Assembly: GCA_937896265.1 (NCBI GenBank)
Contig: CALBMD010000444.1
Coordinates: 1-9,432, forward strand
Length of the DNA: 9,432 bases
DNA from: an uncultured Pseudomonadota bacterium
GTDB lineage: Bacteria; Bdellovibrionota_B; Oligoflexia; Oligoflexales; Bog-1112
Direction of reading: 5' to 3'
This document shows positions 1 through 8,000 of the stretch, piece by piece (position 1 is the first letter of the stretch; each line of letters starts with the position of its first letter). The notes below the pieces were generated by a model that did not search any database, was not told where the DNA came from, and worked only from the letters and a program-made list of their open reading frames with translations. The position numbers and the translations under genes are program-made.

Positions 1-621
1 CTGCGGTGCTTTAGGAGCTTCTTGGAATAAATCGATCCATATGCCAATTTCATGTTGATCGCACCAGTTGACAATAGCGCTAAACTCTGTGGCGATCTCA
101 GCATTAAAAAACGAGCCTTTTTGCTCAATGAATATGAGAGGGTGTTCTTGGCCTCGGGTCAAAAAGGCTGTGTTAAGTGAGGTTTTCTGGGACAACGTGA
201 TAATGTGGGTTGGTATAGCATAGTGCCAGCTGGCAAAAAAAGCTAAATGCCAGAGTTTGATACTTGGTTCTATGGCTTTAGAGAAGGTAGTAAAAGCATG
301 GCCTTTTTTTTGTCTGTTGCTTCGATAATTGTCGAATGTCCTTCTGATGAAGGTGAGCTCTGTTGAGCTGAATAGCTCAAGATTTAAGCTAAAAGGAATT
401 TGCCAGGTTGCTTCAAAGGATTTGGCTAGCTTTTCTATCAAAGAGAGCCGTTTACGCAGATTGCAGACTCTTTGGGCGCCTTCTATTTCATCGTAAAAAT
501 AGCCTTGAGCGCCGCAGCAGGTGAAAAATCTCTTATCAAGAGCAGGAATGCCATCTGTAAAGGTTAGGCCGAGAAAAGAAGAGCTTTGCATGTTTTCTAG
601 TATTTGGGTGCTACAGATCAT
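1..621 (-). CDS. Unrecognised protein, third gene of the rpsD operon (partial, C-terminus outside window)
   Basis: I read 207 uninterrupted codons on the minus strand from an ATG at 621-619 to the window edge, with no stop, so the protein is longer than what is seen. It begins MICSTQILENMQSSSFLGLT. The ATG overlaps the TGA of the upstream ATPase gene (ATGA, 4 bases), and AAAGAG five bases before it is a weak Shine-Dalgarno, so translational coupling is likely. The visible part has no signal peptide, transmembrane segment or motif I recognise. It is mixed in charge and rich in aromatic residues, with a basic stretch (RSNRQKKG) near residues 114-121 and stretches such as FFASWHYAIPTHIITL and HPLIFIEQKGSFF that look like alternating strands of a soluble cytoplasmic fold. 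Its position suggests a job linked to the DnaC-like ATPase, but no function can be given. The reading frame is solid; the identity is unknown. Confidence 0.8.
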   Translation of the reverse strand, partial: MICSTQILENMQSSSFLGLTFTDGIPALDKRFFTCCGAQGYFYDEIEGAQRVCNLRKRLSLIEKLAKSFEATWQIPFSLNLELFSSTELTFIRRTFDNYRSNRQKKGHAFTTFSKAIEPSIKLWHLAFFASWHYAIPTHIITLSQKTSLNTAFLTRGQEHPLIFIEQKGSFFNAEIATEFSAIVNWCDQHEIGIWIDLFQEAPKAPQ

Positions 622-1541
622 CGCGGCTCTTTGCGGTAATCATTGCCATCAAGCTCAAGAAAATGTGTGGTTTCGTATAACCTTGAGTAAACTCTTTCTC
701 CTACGGTGTCGACTAGCGGCGGAAAGTAGCGAGCTATAAACTGACTACGGTCGCCTTTGTCGAGATCTTTATTGGCATAGGGGTTTGGACCTGCTTTAAG
801 CTGGCAGTTGGTTGAGGCGAGAATAATCTTATTTTGGTTATAACGGCCCATAACGATTTGGTCGATCACAGTGTGTTCAAAATCTGTTTGGCGACCTTTG
901 CCTAACTCATCAATGAGTAAGACATCTGTTTCGATTAAGGGGTTAATCAATTCTTCTTGTTTAATGTTCTGGCTAATATTGTGCTTAATTTCAGAAATCA
1001 GCTGAAAAAAATCGACAAATTGAATACGTAGCCCCATATGAGCTAGGTGCTTGGCAACAGCTACTAACAAATAAGTTTTGCCGACACCAACGTTGCCACC
1101 TAAAATAAGTCCTTTTGGCTGTGCTTGAGTTTTGAAGCTTTTGAGCCAATTGTCAATGTTTTGAATAACCTGCTTGTGATTTCCAGAGAAATTTGAGAAA
1201 TCGCGGATGCTTGCATGCAAATAACGTGCGGGTAATTTTGCGGCATTGAGAGATTGGACAATGCTGATAGGCCAGGGGCTAAGGCAGTGCTTTGCTTTGC
1301 CATCATCTAGTCGCTGACTGGTGCCTCGACAAAGATCGCAAGATTTGACGCAAGGGCAAATTCTAGCTGAGATAAAGCCTTTATCAGTAAAGGTGCTAAA
1401 TCCACGGTTTTGACAGAGATCGCAGGTGCAAGTGGTGAGGGCGCAGGCTTGTGGGGTAAGGTCGGTGTCTTCGTCGCTATCAAAAGTTGAAGTCTTTAGA
1501 GAGCGAACGAATTGACGAAATTTTTCACTGTGAGTATCCAC
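618..1541 (-). CDS. DnaC/DnaI-like AAA+ ATPase (putative helicase loader) with N-terminal Cys clusters
   Basis: A 307-residue AAA+ ATPase of the DnaC/DnaI/IstB group, whose replication members load the replicative helicase onto DNA. Walker A is GGNVGVGKT (148-156, Lys155), Walker B is DVLLIDEL (206-213), sensor 1 is ILASTN (240-245), and the C-terminal GERVYSRLYE (281-290) supplies the usual arginines, followed by the family-typical ELDGNDYR. The N-terminus carries cysteines at 33, 38, 40, 43, 62, 64, 68 and 71; the C40-x2-C43 ... C62-x-C64 spacing resembles the zinc knuckle of Firmicutes-type DnaC/DnaI proteins. The start is GTG at 1541-1539, because an in-frame TGA lies three codons upstream and GGTGAG sits five bases before it. 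It begins 18 bases after rpsD and overlaps the next gene by 4 bases, so it is cotranscribed. An IstB transposition helper is the alternative, but no istA-type transposase adjoins it and the cysteine domain favours a host loader. Confidence 0.85.
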   Translation of the reverse strand: MDTHSEKFRQFVRSLKTSTFDSDEDTDLTPQACALTTCTCDLCQNRGFSTFTDKGFISARICPCVKSCDLCRGTSQRLDDGKAKHCLSPWPISIVQSLNAAKLPARYLHASIRDFSNFSGNHKQVIQNIDNWLKSFKTQAQPKGLILGGNVGVGKTYLLVAVAKHLAHMGLRIQFVDFFQLISEIKHNISQNIKQEELINPLIETDVLLIDELGKGRQTDFEHTVIDQIVMGRYNQNKIILASTNCQLKAGPNPYANKDLDKGDRSQFIARYFPPLVDTVGERVYSRLYETTHFLELDGNDYRKEPR

Positions 1542-1559
1542 ACCGGCTCACCACAACGA

Positions 1560-2180
1560 TTAGCGCTTAACGCTCCTTGCGTAGTATTCTACTACGAGGT
1601 TAACTTCGATCGCAAATGGGAATGAATCTCTGTCTGGAGCAGAAATTACTTGGGCTGTACGTGTATCAGTATTAAATGTCAACCAAGCTGGTCTTGATAG
1701 TGCTGGTCTTTCGATCGTGTCAACTACCATAGGCAATTTAGCGCATTTATCAGTAATTGTGACAACTTGACCTTTTCGTACGCGGTAAGAAGCGATGTTC
1801 ACTCTTTTGCCGTCGACGCGAATATGGTTATGAGAGACAAGTTGGCGAGCTGCTGGGATTGTTGGAGCAAAACCAGCTCGGAATACAACGCTATCAAGGC
1901 GTGATTCCAAGATCTCAAGAAGCTTGTGACCGGAGTGTCCTCTGGAGGTGAAAGCTTCTCCTACAACTTTTCGAAGATATTTTTCTGAAATACCGTAGTT
2001 ATAGCGAAGTTTTTGCTTTTCTAGCAGCTGGGTCCCGAATTCACTCTTCTTCTTGCGAAAACGTCCCTCTTTTACGCCTGGAGGGTTTGGGCGCCGTTCG
2101 ATGCTCTTTCTGGACAAGCCGGGTAATTGCATACCAACTGCGCGCATTAGTTTTAGACGAGGTCCCGTATAACGTGCCAT
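1560..2180 (-). CDS. rpsD: 30S ribosomal protein S4
   Basis: This 206-residue protein matches bacterial S4 over its full length. S4 binds 16S rRNA early in 30S assembly, helps form the mRNA entry and decoding region, and in some bacteria represses its own operon. The N-terminus MARYTGPRLKLMR and the basic KKKSEFGTQLLEKQKLRYNYG segment (43-63) are family signatures. The S4 RNA-binding domain spans about 94-145 (RLDSVVFRAGF, AARQLVSHNHIRVDGKRVNI). The four-cysteine zinc motif of some S4 proteins is absent, so this is the zinc-independent form. The start ATG at 2180-2178 gives the conserved N-terminus; AAAGG about 11 bases upstream is a poor Shine-Dalgarno. The gene is first in an operon with a DnaC-like ATPase rather than in the alpha operon with rpsM, rpsK and rpoA, at least within this window. 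The product assignment is near certain. Confidence 0.97.
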   Translation of the reverse strand: MARYTGPRLKLMRAVGMQLPGLSRKSIERRPNPPGVKEGRFRKKKSEFGTQLLEKQKLRYNYGISEKYLRKVVGEAFTSRGHSGHKLLEILESRLDSVVFRAGFAPTIPAARQLVSHNHIRVDGKRVNIASYRVRKGQVVTITDKCAKLPMVVDTIERPALSRPAWLTFNTDTRTAQVISAPDRDSFPFAIEVNLVVEYYARSVKR

Positions 2181-2249
2181 ATTTTCAAAAACCTTTATAT
2201 TGCCAAAATAATAACAGAAGTATAAGCCATGCGGCTAAGCTAGCAGACG

Positions 2250-2278
2250 AATATAGTCAAAGAGGTAAGAAAAGGCAA
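2250..2278 (-). promoter_or_regulatory. Sigma70-like promoter of the rpsD operon
   Basis: Read on the minus strand, TTGCCT (2278-2273) is followed by a 17-base spacer and TATATT (2255-2250). These differ from the TTGACA and TATAAT consensus by two bases and one base. The start of transcription would fall near 2243, giving a leader of about 60 bases before the rpsD ATG. The leader is long enough for S4 autoregulation, but I see no clear pseudoknot in it. Confidence 0.6.
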
Positions 2279-2329
2279 GGCTTTTATCGCTAGTCTTTTG
2301 TAGGCCCGAGCTGTTTTAGCTAAAGATGC

Positions 2330-2362
2330 TTCCTGAGGAACTGCTTGTGAAGTTCCTCGGAA
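2330..2362 (-). terminator. Hairpin terminator after the metalloprotease gene
   Basis: An 8-bp perfect stem (GAGGAACT at 2335-2342 with AGTTCCTC at 2351-2358) encloses an 8-base loop. It extends by four to five more pairs on the outside past one bulged base. It begins ten bases beyond the protease stop codon on the minus strand and lies before the rpsD promoter. The following U-tract on the minus strand is weak (ATCTTT), so efficiency is uncertain. Confidence 0.55.
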
Positions 2363-2371
2363 ACCTGCGTT

Positions 2372-4816
2372 TTAGTTGCAGATAAACTTATTAGGACGAA
2401 GGGTCAAAGATACATTGTCAAGGGATCCATAGTCACGCCTCATGACATCGGAGACCTCAAGATACCAGGTGCCAGCTCCTGGCTGCCTTTCGATTAATGC
2501 AGTGATATCAGCATTGTAGTCAACATCATGCTCGCGCCCTTGGCCACGGTAGATATCAACGCTTTGGCCTGATGGGGAGGTTAGTCGAACACGAATGTCA
2601 CCTCGGTAGCTATGCGTGATATGGAAGGCAAGTGAGGCTTCAGAGATAGTTTCATTGTTCGTCCAATCTCCCCCTTGCACGTCTATTGGAATACGAAGGG
2701 TATCCATATCAGGAATTGATGTTGGCAGATCTTGAACAGTATAGAGGAGCGGTTGCCCTATATTTTTGCCAACTTGCAGGGTATGGTTTGTTGTGATGCT
2801 CTTGTTTTGGGCAGTTAGGGTTAGTTGGGTAGTAAACTTTGCGCCACAAGCGGCATCCTGATTGATCTTAAGGATGGCCTCGTTTGTACTGTACTGGCTT
2901 TTGCCGCCTTCAAGGACATCCCATGCTAACTTTGGTTGTTCTACCGACAAAATTGCTTCATCGCGAGTACTTACTTTGCCAACAAGCATTTCAAGAGGAC
3001 TGCGGGTAGCGTTGTATGCTAAAAAGCGCAAAGAAACACTCTCACCTGGTTCAATGATTTGATCCTGATCAGCATCTGTAATTTGTACATCCCTGATCGA
3101 AGCAAGAGAGCAAGCATTGTCTTTTTGCGCCAGCCCATGTTGAGAGAAAACTTCATTTAAAAGACAAAGGTTAGGTGTGCCGTTGCTTAGATTAGCATCG
3201 TTGTCATCAATAACTAGTAGAGCATGATAAACATCCAGGTAGGTGCGAGCTGTGAAGATCATTTTATAAGAGTAGTTTGATAGCATATGGCCAGCTGTTT
3301 CCTCGCCAAAACGGTCCTTCAAAGCAACATATAGATCCCAAAAAGTAGAGCCAATGATCATGCCTTCATCATGAACTTCGCCCGCGTCTCGTGGGTAAAT
3401 CTTATCAGCAGCAAGATCACGAACTGGACCTGCACCATCGACAAAAAAGCCAATACCGAGAAGATTTGAGTGGGTCATAGTCATAGCAAGAATATCACCG
3501 AAGCCTTCAGAAAAAGCACCGTCCTCAATACCACCTGTGTTAGCGTCAAGGCCGTGACCAAATTCATGATAAATGACATCAGTGATAAGGCCAGTATTGG
3601 CGCACTGAGAGTCACCAGAGTAAAGGTTAATAGTGCGTCCATCCCAGTGGGCGTTACAGGTGCGATTTAAGTTGGTGTAGGCTACTAATGGACGGTTTAA
3701 CCATGGCGCATTGATGTAGCGTTTAAGCTGTTGGTTAAGTTTTGTTATAGCTAAGAACACCATGCTTTGAGAGGTGATCTTATCAAGGTGGGGAGCCATA
3801 TCGCCCTTGGGCAATTTCAATATCCAATTACCGTTATCAGCCATGGCTGTGCCAGCTACGGTTGTGCCGCTTAGATTTTCGATGCTGACAAATGGACCGT
3901 TTAGATGGGAAAAAGCAGGGGCTGATAACGTATCGATGCCGATTGATTGACCAGCCTCATCAGTAGTAACACGTGATTGACCTGCTGTGAGACTCAAAAA
4001 AGGGAAGGGGGCAACAACTAATGGCTCATGATACCAACGTTCATGAACAGGCCCTGAAACAGAAAGGGAGGCAAATAATTTGGTATCTTTAACCTCGAAA
4101 ACTTCACCACTATCAACATCAACTTGTGCTTTTAAATAAGCGCCAGCCTTATTTGAAAGTGAGACGCTGCGTACTTTTCTTAGACGATATCCTTGTAAAT
4201 CCTTGTCAAAAGCAACTCGAAAGAAATCGGCTTTTTGCTCAGGAATTATCTTAAAACTTGGATCAAAGACGCCGCTCATATCAAAATTAGTGCTTGTGGG
4301 TTCATAAATAGCTTCGCTATAGCTTTGGTTAATTACTTGGCTAAGTTGGCCATACTTAAAGCGAAAGTCGATATTAGAGTCGGCAACAATCAAACCAGCT
4401 CGCCTTACTTTGAATTTGAAGAATTGCTCTGACTCGTTGATTAAAGTAGCGTCTTGGACCGGTGATAAGTCATCTTTGCTAAAACCTAGACTTGATCCTT
4501 GGTCATCTATAAATTGATGAATAACTCGCAGAAAATCTTTTGCTCGCAGGCTTTTTGTTTTAACCTCATACTCATCAAAGTTGCCATAAAGAATGCGTGT
4601 TTCTTGGGTCTGAGTATCCCTAAATGTTTGGAAGGAACTTTGTGCTGATTCAAAAAGCCTTGTGCTTTGATACACTTCTGGCCGTAGCACTTTTTGCTCA
4701 ATCTTGATCGGTAGTTTGCTCTTTGCTTCTAGTTGTTTGTTTTCAACAAAACCGACAGCTTGGAAAGATAGTGTGACAGGCAGCAGTAGCACGTGAATCT
4801 TAGCTGGGACTTTCAT
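2372..4816 (-). CDS. Secreted M36 (fungalysin-like) zinc metalloprotease with C-terminal P domain
   Basis: An 814-residue precursor of an exported endopeptidase. A signal peptide is likely (MKVPAKIHVLLLPVTLSFQA, hydrophobic core 8-20). Residues of about 55-165 look like the FTP/PepSY inhibitory propeptide of thermolysin and fungalysin relatives. The catalytic domain spans about 370-565: HEFGH at 417-421 (zinc ligands His417 and His421, general base Glu418), third ligand Glu437 in SEGFGD, and His482 in HDEGMIIGSTFWDLY as the probable transition-state histidine. The DNDANLSNGTP segment (538-548) is typical of myxobacterial and Bdellovibrio-type M36 proteins. Residues of about 575-685 look like an Ig-type beta domain, and 703-808 match the proprotein convertase P domain (SYRGDIRVRLTSPSG, GTWYLEVSD). 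ATG at 4816 is fixed by a strong Shine-Dalgarno. All catalytic residues are present, so an active secreted protease, autoprocessed from a zymogen, is expected; the substrate is unknown. Confidence 0.92.
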   Translation of the reverse strand: MKVPAKIHVLLLPVTLSFQAVGFVENKQLEAKSKLPIKIEQKVLRPEVYQSTRLFESAQSSFQTFRDTQTQETRILYGNFDEYEVKTKSLRAKDFLRVIHQFIDDQGSSLGFSKDDLSPVQDATLINESEQFFKFKVRRAGLIVADSNIDFRFKYGQLSQVINQSYSEAIYEPTSTNFDMSGVFDPSFKIIPEQKADFFRVAFDKDLQGYRLRKVRSVSLSNKAGAYLKAQVDVDSGEVFEVKDTKLFASLSVSGPVHERWYHEPLVVAPFPFLSLTAGQSRVTTDEAGQSIGIDTLSAPAFSHLNGPFVSIENLSGTTVAGTAMADNGNWILKLPKGDMAPHLDKITSQSMVFLAITKLNQQLKRYINAPWLNRPLVAYTNLNRTCNAHWDGRTINLYSGDSQCANTGLITDVIYHEFGHGLDANTGGIEDGAFSEGFGDILAMTMTHSNLLGIGFFVDGAGPVRDLAADKIYPRDAGEVHDEGMIIGSTFWDLYVALKDRFGEETAGHMLSNYSYKMIFTARTYLDVYHALLVIDDNDANLSNGTPNLCLLNEVFSQHGLAQKDNACSLASIRDVQITDADQDQIIEPGESVSLRFLAYNATRSPLEMLVGKVSTRDEAILSVEQPKLAWDVLEGGKSQYSTNEAILKINQDAACGAKFTTQLTLTAQNKSITTNHTLQVGKNIGQPLLYTVQDLPTSIPDMDTLRIPIDVQGGDWTNNETISEASLAFHITHSYRGDIRVRLTSPSGQSVDIYRGQGREHDVDYNADITALIERQPGAGTWYLEVSDVMRRDYGSLDNVSLTLRPNKFICN

Positions 4817-4821
4817 AGGCG

Positions 4822-4828
4822 CCTCCTT
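4822..4828 (-). promoter_or_regulatory. Strong ribosome binding site of the metalloprotease
   Basis: On the minus strand AAGGAGG lies five bases before the ATG at 4816. It is the best Shine-Dalgarno in the window, fixes this start codon, and suggests high expression of the protease. Confidence 0.85.
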
Positions 4829-4899
4829 AGAGTATGGGTGGCCCCCTTTTGAAAACCCAATTCTCTTAACCTAGGCATCGAAAAAGAGGCCATACTTTA

Positions 4900-4908
4900 A
4901 GCATAGCC
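4900..4908 (-). promoter_or_regulatory. Candidate -10 region of the metalloprotease gene (GGCTATGCT)
   Basis: On the minus strand this reads GGCTATGCTTAAAG, with TATGCT as a possible -10. Transcription would start about 75 bases before the protease ATG. No good -35 lies at 16-18 bases (TTCACA is at 19), so the call rests mainly on the identical 9-base motif on the other strand at 4998-5006, in front of the topoisomerase-helicase gene. Confidence 0.35.
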
Positions 4909-4970
4909 TGGATTGCTTTAAACATGTGAACAATTACCTGGCGTTTCGCAAGAAGTTGAGGAGAAATAAA

Positions 4971-5096
4971 GTGCCTTTTGGCAAGGATAAAAGATTGGGC
5001 TATGCTAACATTTGGGTGCTTTTATTAATTGTTCTCTTAAGTTATGGATTTGTTGGTGCAGCTTATCATTACCGAAAAACCCTCTGTTGCTTTTGA
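4971..5096 (+). CDS. Possible 41-residue single-pass membrane peptide overlapping the topB-recQ start
   Basis: A GTG at 4971 is preceded by GAGGAG (4958-4963) seven bases upstream, a better ribosome site than the large gene has. It opens 41 codons ending at TGA 5094-5096. The peptide begins MPFGKDKRLGYANIW, has a hydrophobic stretch of about 17 residues (IWVLLLIVLLSYGFVGA, 14-30), then a basic tail HYRKTLCCF, fitting a small inner-membrane protein with a positive N-terminus. The final 53 bases lie in another frame across the start of the large gene. It could be a real small protein, a leader peptide coupling translation to the fusion gene, or chance: a plausible promoter (4978-5006) lies inside it, and transcripts from that promoter would lack the GTG. 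Confidence 0.3.
   Translation: MPFGKDKRLGYANIWVLLLIVLLSYGFVGAAYHYRKTLCCF
4978..5006 (+). promoter_or_regulatory. Candidate promoter of the topoisomerase III-RecQ gene
   Basis: TTGGCA (4978-4983), a 17-base spacer and TATGCT (5001-5006) give one mismatch to the -35 consensus and two to the -10. Transcription would begin near 5013, leaving a 31-base leader with no clear Shine-Dalgarno before ATG 5044. The motif GGCTATGCT repeats in the opposite orientation at 4900-4908. Confidence 0.5.
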
Positions 5097-8000
5097 TTTG
5101 GCTAAGGTTCTAGGGTGTGCAAAATCGCATCAAGGATATATCGAAGGCAACAGTTGCCTGGTTTCATGGTGCGTAGGGCATTTGCTTTGCGTTAAAGAGC
5201 CTGGTGAAATTTCACCGCAGTGGCAGCGATGGGATTTGGCATCGCTTCCCATGATACCGAAAACTTGGCCTCTTAAGGCTATTCATGCAAGGGAAAGTCA
5301 ACTTTTGCTTTTGAAAGAGTTGGCTTATCGAACGGATGTAACTAATATCATATGCGCTACTGATGCCGGGAGAGAAGGTGAGTTAATTTTTCGCCTGCTT
5401 TATGAGTATTTGGGTATTACAAAACCTGTTCAAAGGCTATGGATCTCGTCTTTGACTGCCCAGGCTATTTCAGATGGCTTTGCAAAGCTGCGTCCTTGGC
5501 AAGCCTTTAATGCTCTTGCAGATAGCGCAAAAGCTAGATCGCGAGCGGACTGGTTAGTTGGTATGAATCTTTCTCGTCTGTTTTCGTTAAAAGAAAGAGA
5601 TATTCTTTCTGTAGGGCGGGTGCAGACCCCTACTTTGGCTTTGATTGTCGCTCGTGATCTTGAAATTGAGAATTTTCATGTTACTTCATATCAGGTACTT
5701 CGCGCTGAGTTTGTTCATCCAGTAAATAAGCCTAGTTTCCTAGCTGATTATGTTATCAACAAAGACGGTAAATGGCATGTCCCGCGTTTTGCGATTGAAG
5801 ATTTGCACGTGGCTAAACTTTGCGCTCAAGCTAAGAGAGCAAAAGCTACAGTAGATTCAATGATAGCCAAAAAGACAAAGCAAAAGCCTCCTCTGCTTTT
5901 TAGTCTGACTGATTTGCAACGAGAGGCTAATCGTATTTTTGGTTATCCAAGCTCTAAAACGCTTGATCTTGCGCAAAAGTTATATGAAAAGTACAAACTT
6001 ATTTCCTATCCAAGGACAGATAGTTGCTATTTAACTGCCGATTTAGCAGCTCTTTGCCCCAATATAGCGATAAAGTTGGCACCACATTACCCTTGCCTGC
6101 CTAGAGCCTTTGGTAATGTGCCTTCTTATTATATCAACGAGCAAAAAGTAACAGATCACCATGCTATTATTCCGCTAGATAGAGCAAAAGAATCATTACT
6201 GTCAAAAGAAGAAGCAGCAATTTTTGATTTAATATGCCGTAGGTTTTTAGCTATTTGGTTGACCGATTACATTTATAGCACCACAACTATCTTGATTGAG
6301 CTTTTATCTGATGAAATCAAGCTTATGTTTAGAGCGCAAGGTGTGGCAGTACTTGAGCTTGGGTATCGGATTTTAGATCTAAAAAGTAAGAAAGCAGACC
6401 AAGCAATCAGCCCTGCGCTTCCTGTCGTCAAAATAAAAGATAATCTTAATGTACAAGATGTAAAAGCTATAGTTAAAAAGACAATGCCACCTTTTGCTTT
6501 AAATGATGCGACTCTTTTAGCTTCCTTGCAAAAAATTGGTCTTGGAACAGCAGCAACTCGAGCTGCTATTATTGATCACCTTGTAGAGCGCTTATTTTTA
6601 ACCCGCGAAGGGAAATCTCTTAAATCCACAGCAAAAGGCAGGCGTTTAATTGAGGTGGTCAGTGATGAGCTAAAAAGCCCAGAGCTAACAGCTACCTGGG
6701 AAGCTAAGCTGCAACTTATTGAAGAAGGGGAACTTAGTTTAGTAGACTTTATGACTCATATAGAAAAAGAGCTTAGTCAATGGGTGCAACAAGAAAAAGA
6801 GATAAGTCCAACAAAAATGGTTAAAAAATTAGCGAAACCGCAAGACTTACATCAGGCCTTAGCAAGGTTTGGCCATGATAGCTTTCGACTTGGTCAAGAA
6901 GAGATTTGTCATGATTTAGCAAGTGGTAAAAATTGTTTAGTTGTTATGCCTACTGGTTCAGGAAAATCTTTATGTTATCAGGTGCCTGGTTTGATACGAG
7001 AAGGCAGCGTCTTAATCATTTCTCCTCTTATTGCTTTGATGGATGATCAAGTTAATAAATTAAAACATCTTGATTTAAAAGCAGCTGCTATTCATACCGG
7101 GAAGGAAAGGTGGCAAAGCCAAGAAGCCTGCCGTGCTTATCTTCGGGGTGATTTAGATTACCTCTATATTGCTCCTGAGAGGCTTGGTGTACCTGGATTT
7201 TTACAGCTCTTGTTAAGCAAGAAGCCTAGCTTAATTGCGATTGATGAGGCTCATTGTATCTCACAGTGGGGGCATGATTTTCGGCCAGATTATCGTCTAC
7301 TTGGTGAGAGATTAGAGCAATTTAAGGAGGTGCCTGTTGTTGCGTTGACAGCAACAGCTACTAAAAAGGTGCAAGACGACATCATAGCGCAACTTGGCCT
7401 CAAAGAGGTTAAAGAGCATATATTGGGTTTTAAGCGCGATAATATTGCTATTGAGGTCAATTTTGTGCAGCAGTCTGAGCGCTTAGCAGTAGCTGCAAAT
7501 TATTTGCAAAGAGAGGAACACCTTCCAGCTATTATCTATGCACCTACTCGCAAGGAGGCTGAGATGGTGGCAAAAAAGCTAGCAAAGGATTTTCGTGTTG
7601 CCGCTTATCATGCAGGTCTGCCTAATGAAGCAAGAGCTCAGGTTCAAAATGACTTTTTTCATCACAAACTAGATATTGTTGTTGCTACAATTGCCTTTGG
7701 TATGGGGATAGATAAAGCTAATATTCGCACTGTTATTCATGTTGCTTGGCCAGGAAGCTTAGCTGCTTATTATCAAGAAATTGGTAGAGCAGGCAGAGAT
7801 AGTAAGCCCTCAAGGGCTATTTTACTTGGATCTTTAGATGATCAGCGTGTGCAGCTATTTTTGCACGATCGTAATTACCCTAGCTCTAGTCTGTTAGCTT
7901 CTTTTTTAGCAAAAATTCCTGATCAAGGTATCTTGCTGAAGGATTTAGAATGGTCTATTGAAGAGGATTTGAAACAAACTATTCTTGCCAAATTGATGAT

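Noticed and set aside
521..739. Plus-strand ORF of 72 codons.
   Set aside because: It lies antisense across the junction of the ATPase gene and the third operon gene, has no clear ribosome site and no recognisable protein features.
1100..1306. Minus-strand ORF of 68 codons.
   Set aside because: It is another frame inside the well-supported DnaC-like ATPase gene.
1560..2180. Absence of the zinc-binding cysteines in S4 considered as a defect.
   Set aside because: Zinc-free S4 is a normal form in bacteria, and the rest of the protein is fully conserved.
2087..2293. Plus-strand ORF of 68 codons covering the rpsD start and promoter.
   Set aside because: Antisense to the conserved rpsD N-terminus and its promoter; the translation resembles no protein.
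4851..4879. TTGAAA followed 17 bases later by TAGGCA as a plus-strand promoter.
   Set aside because: The -10 match is poor and it would leave a leader of over 150 bases; TTGGCA-N17-TATGCT at 4978-5006 is better placed.
5359..5382. The TOPRIM motif reads D-A-G (107-109) rather than D-x-D, hinting at an inactive topoisomerase.
   Set aside because: From family knowledge, DAGREGE is a common form in bacterial TopB proteins. Glu11, Glu111 and Tyr322 are all present, so I do not read it as a loss of function.
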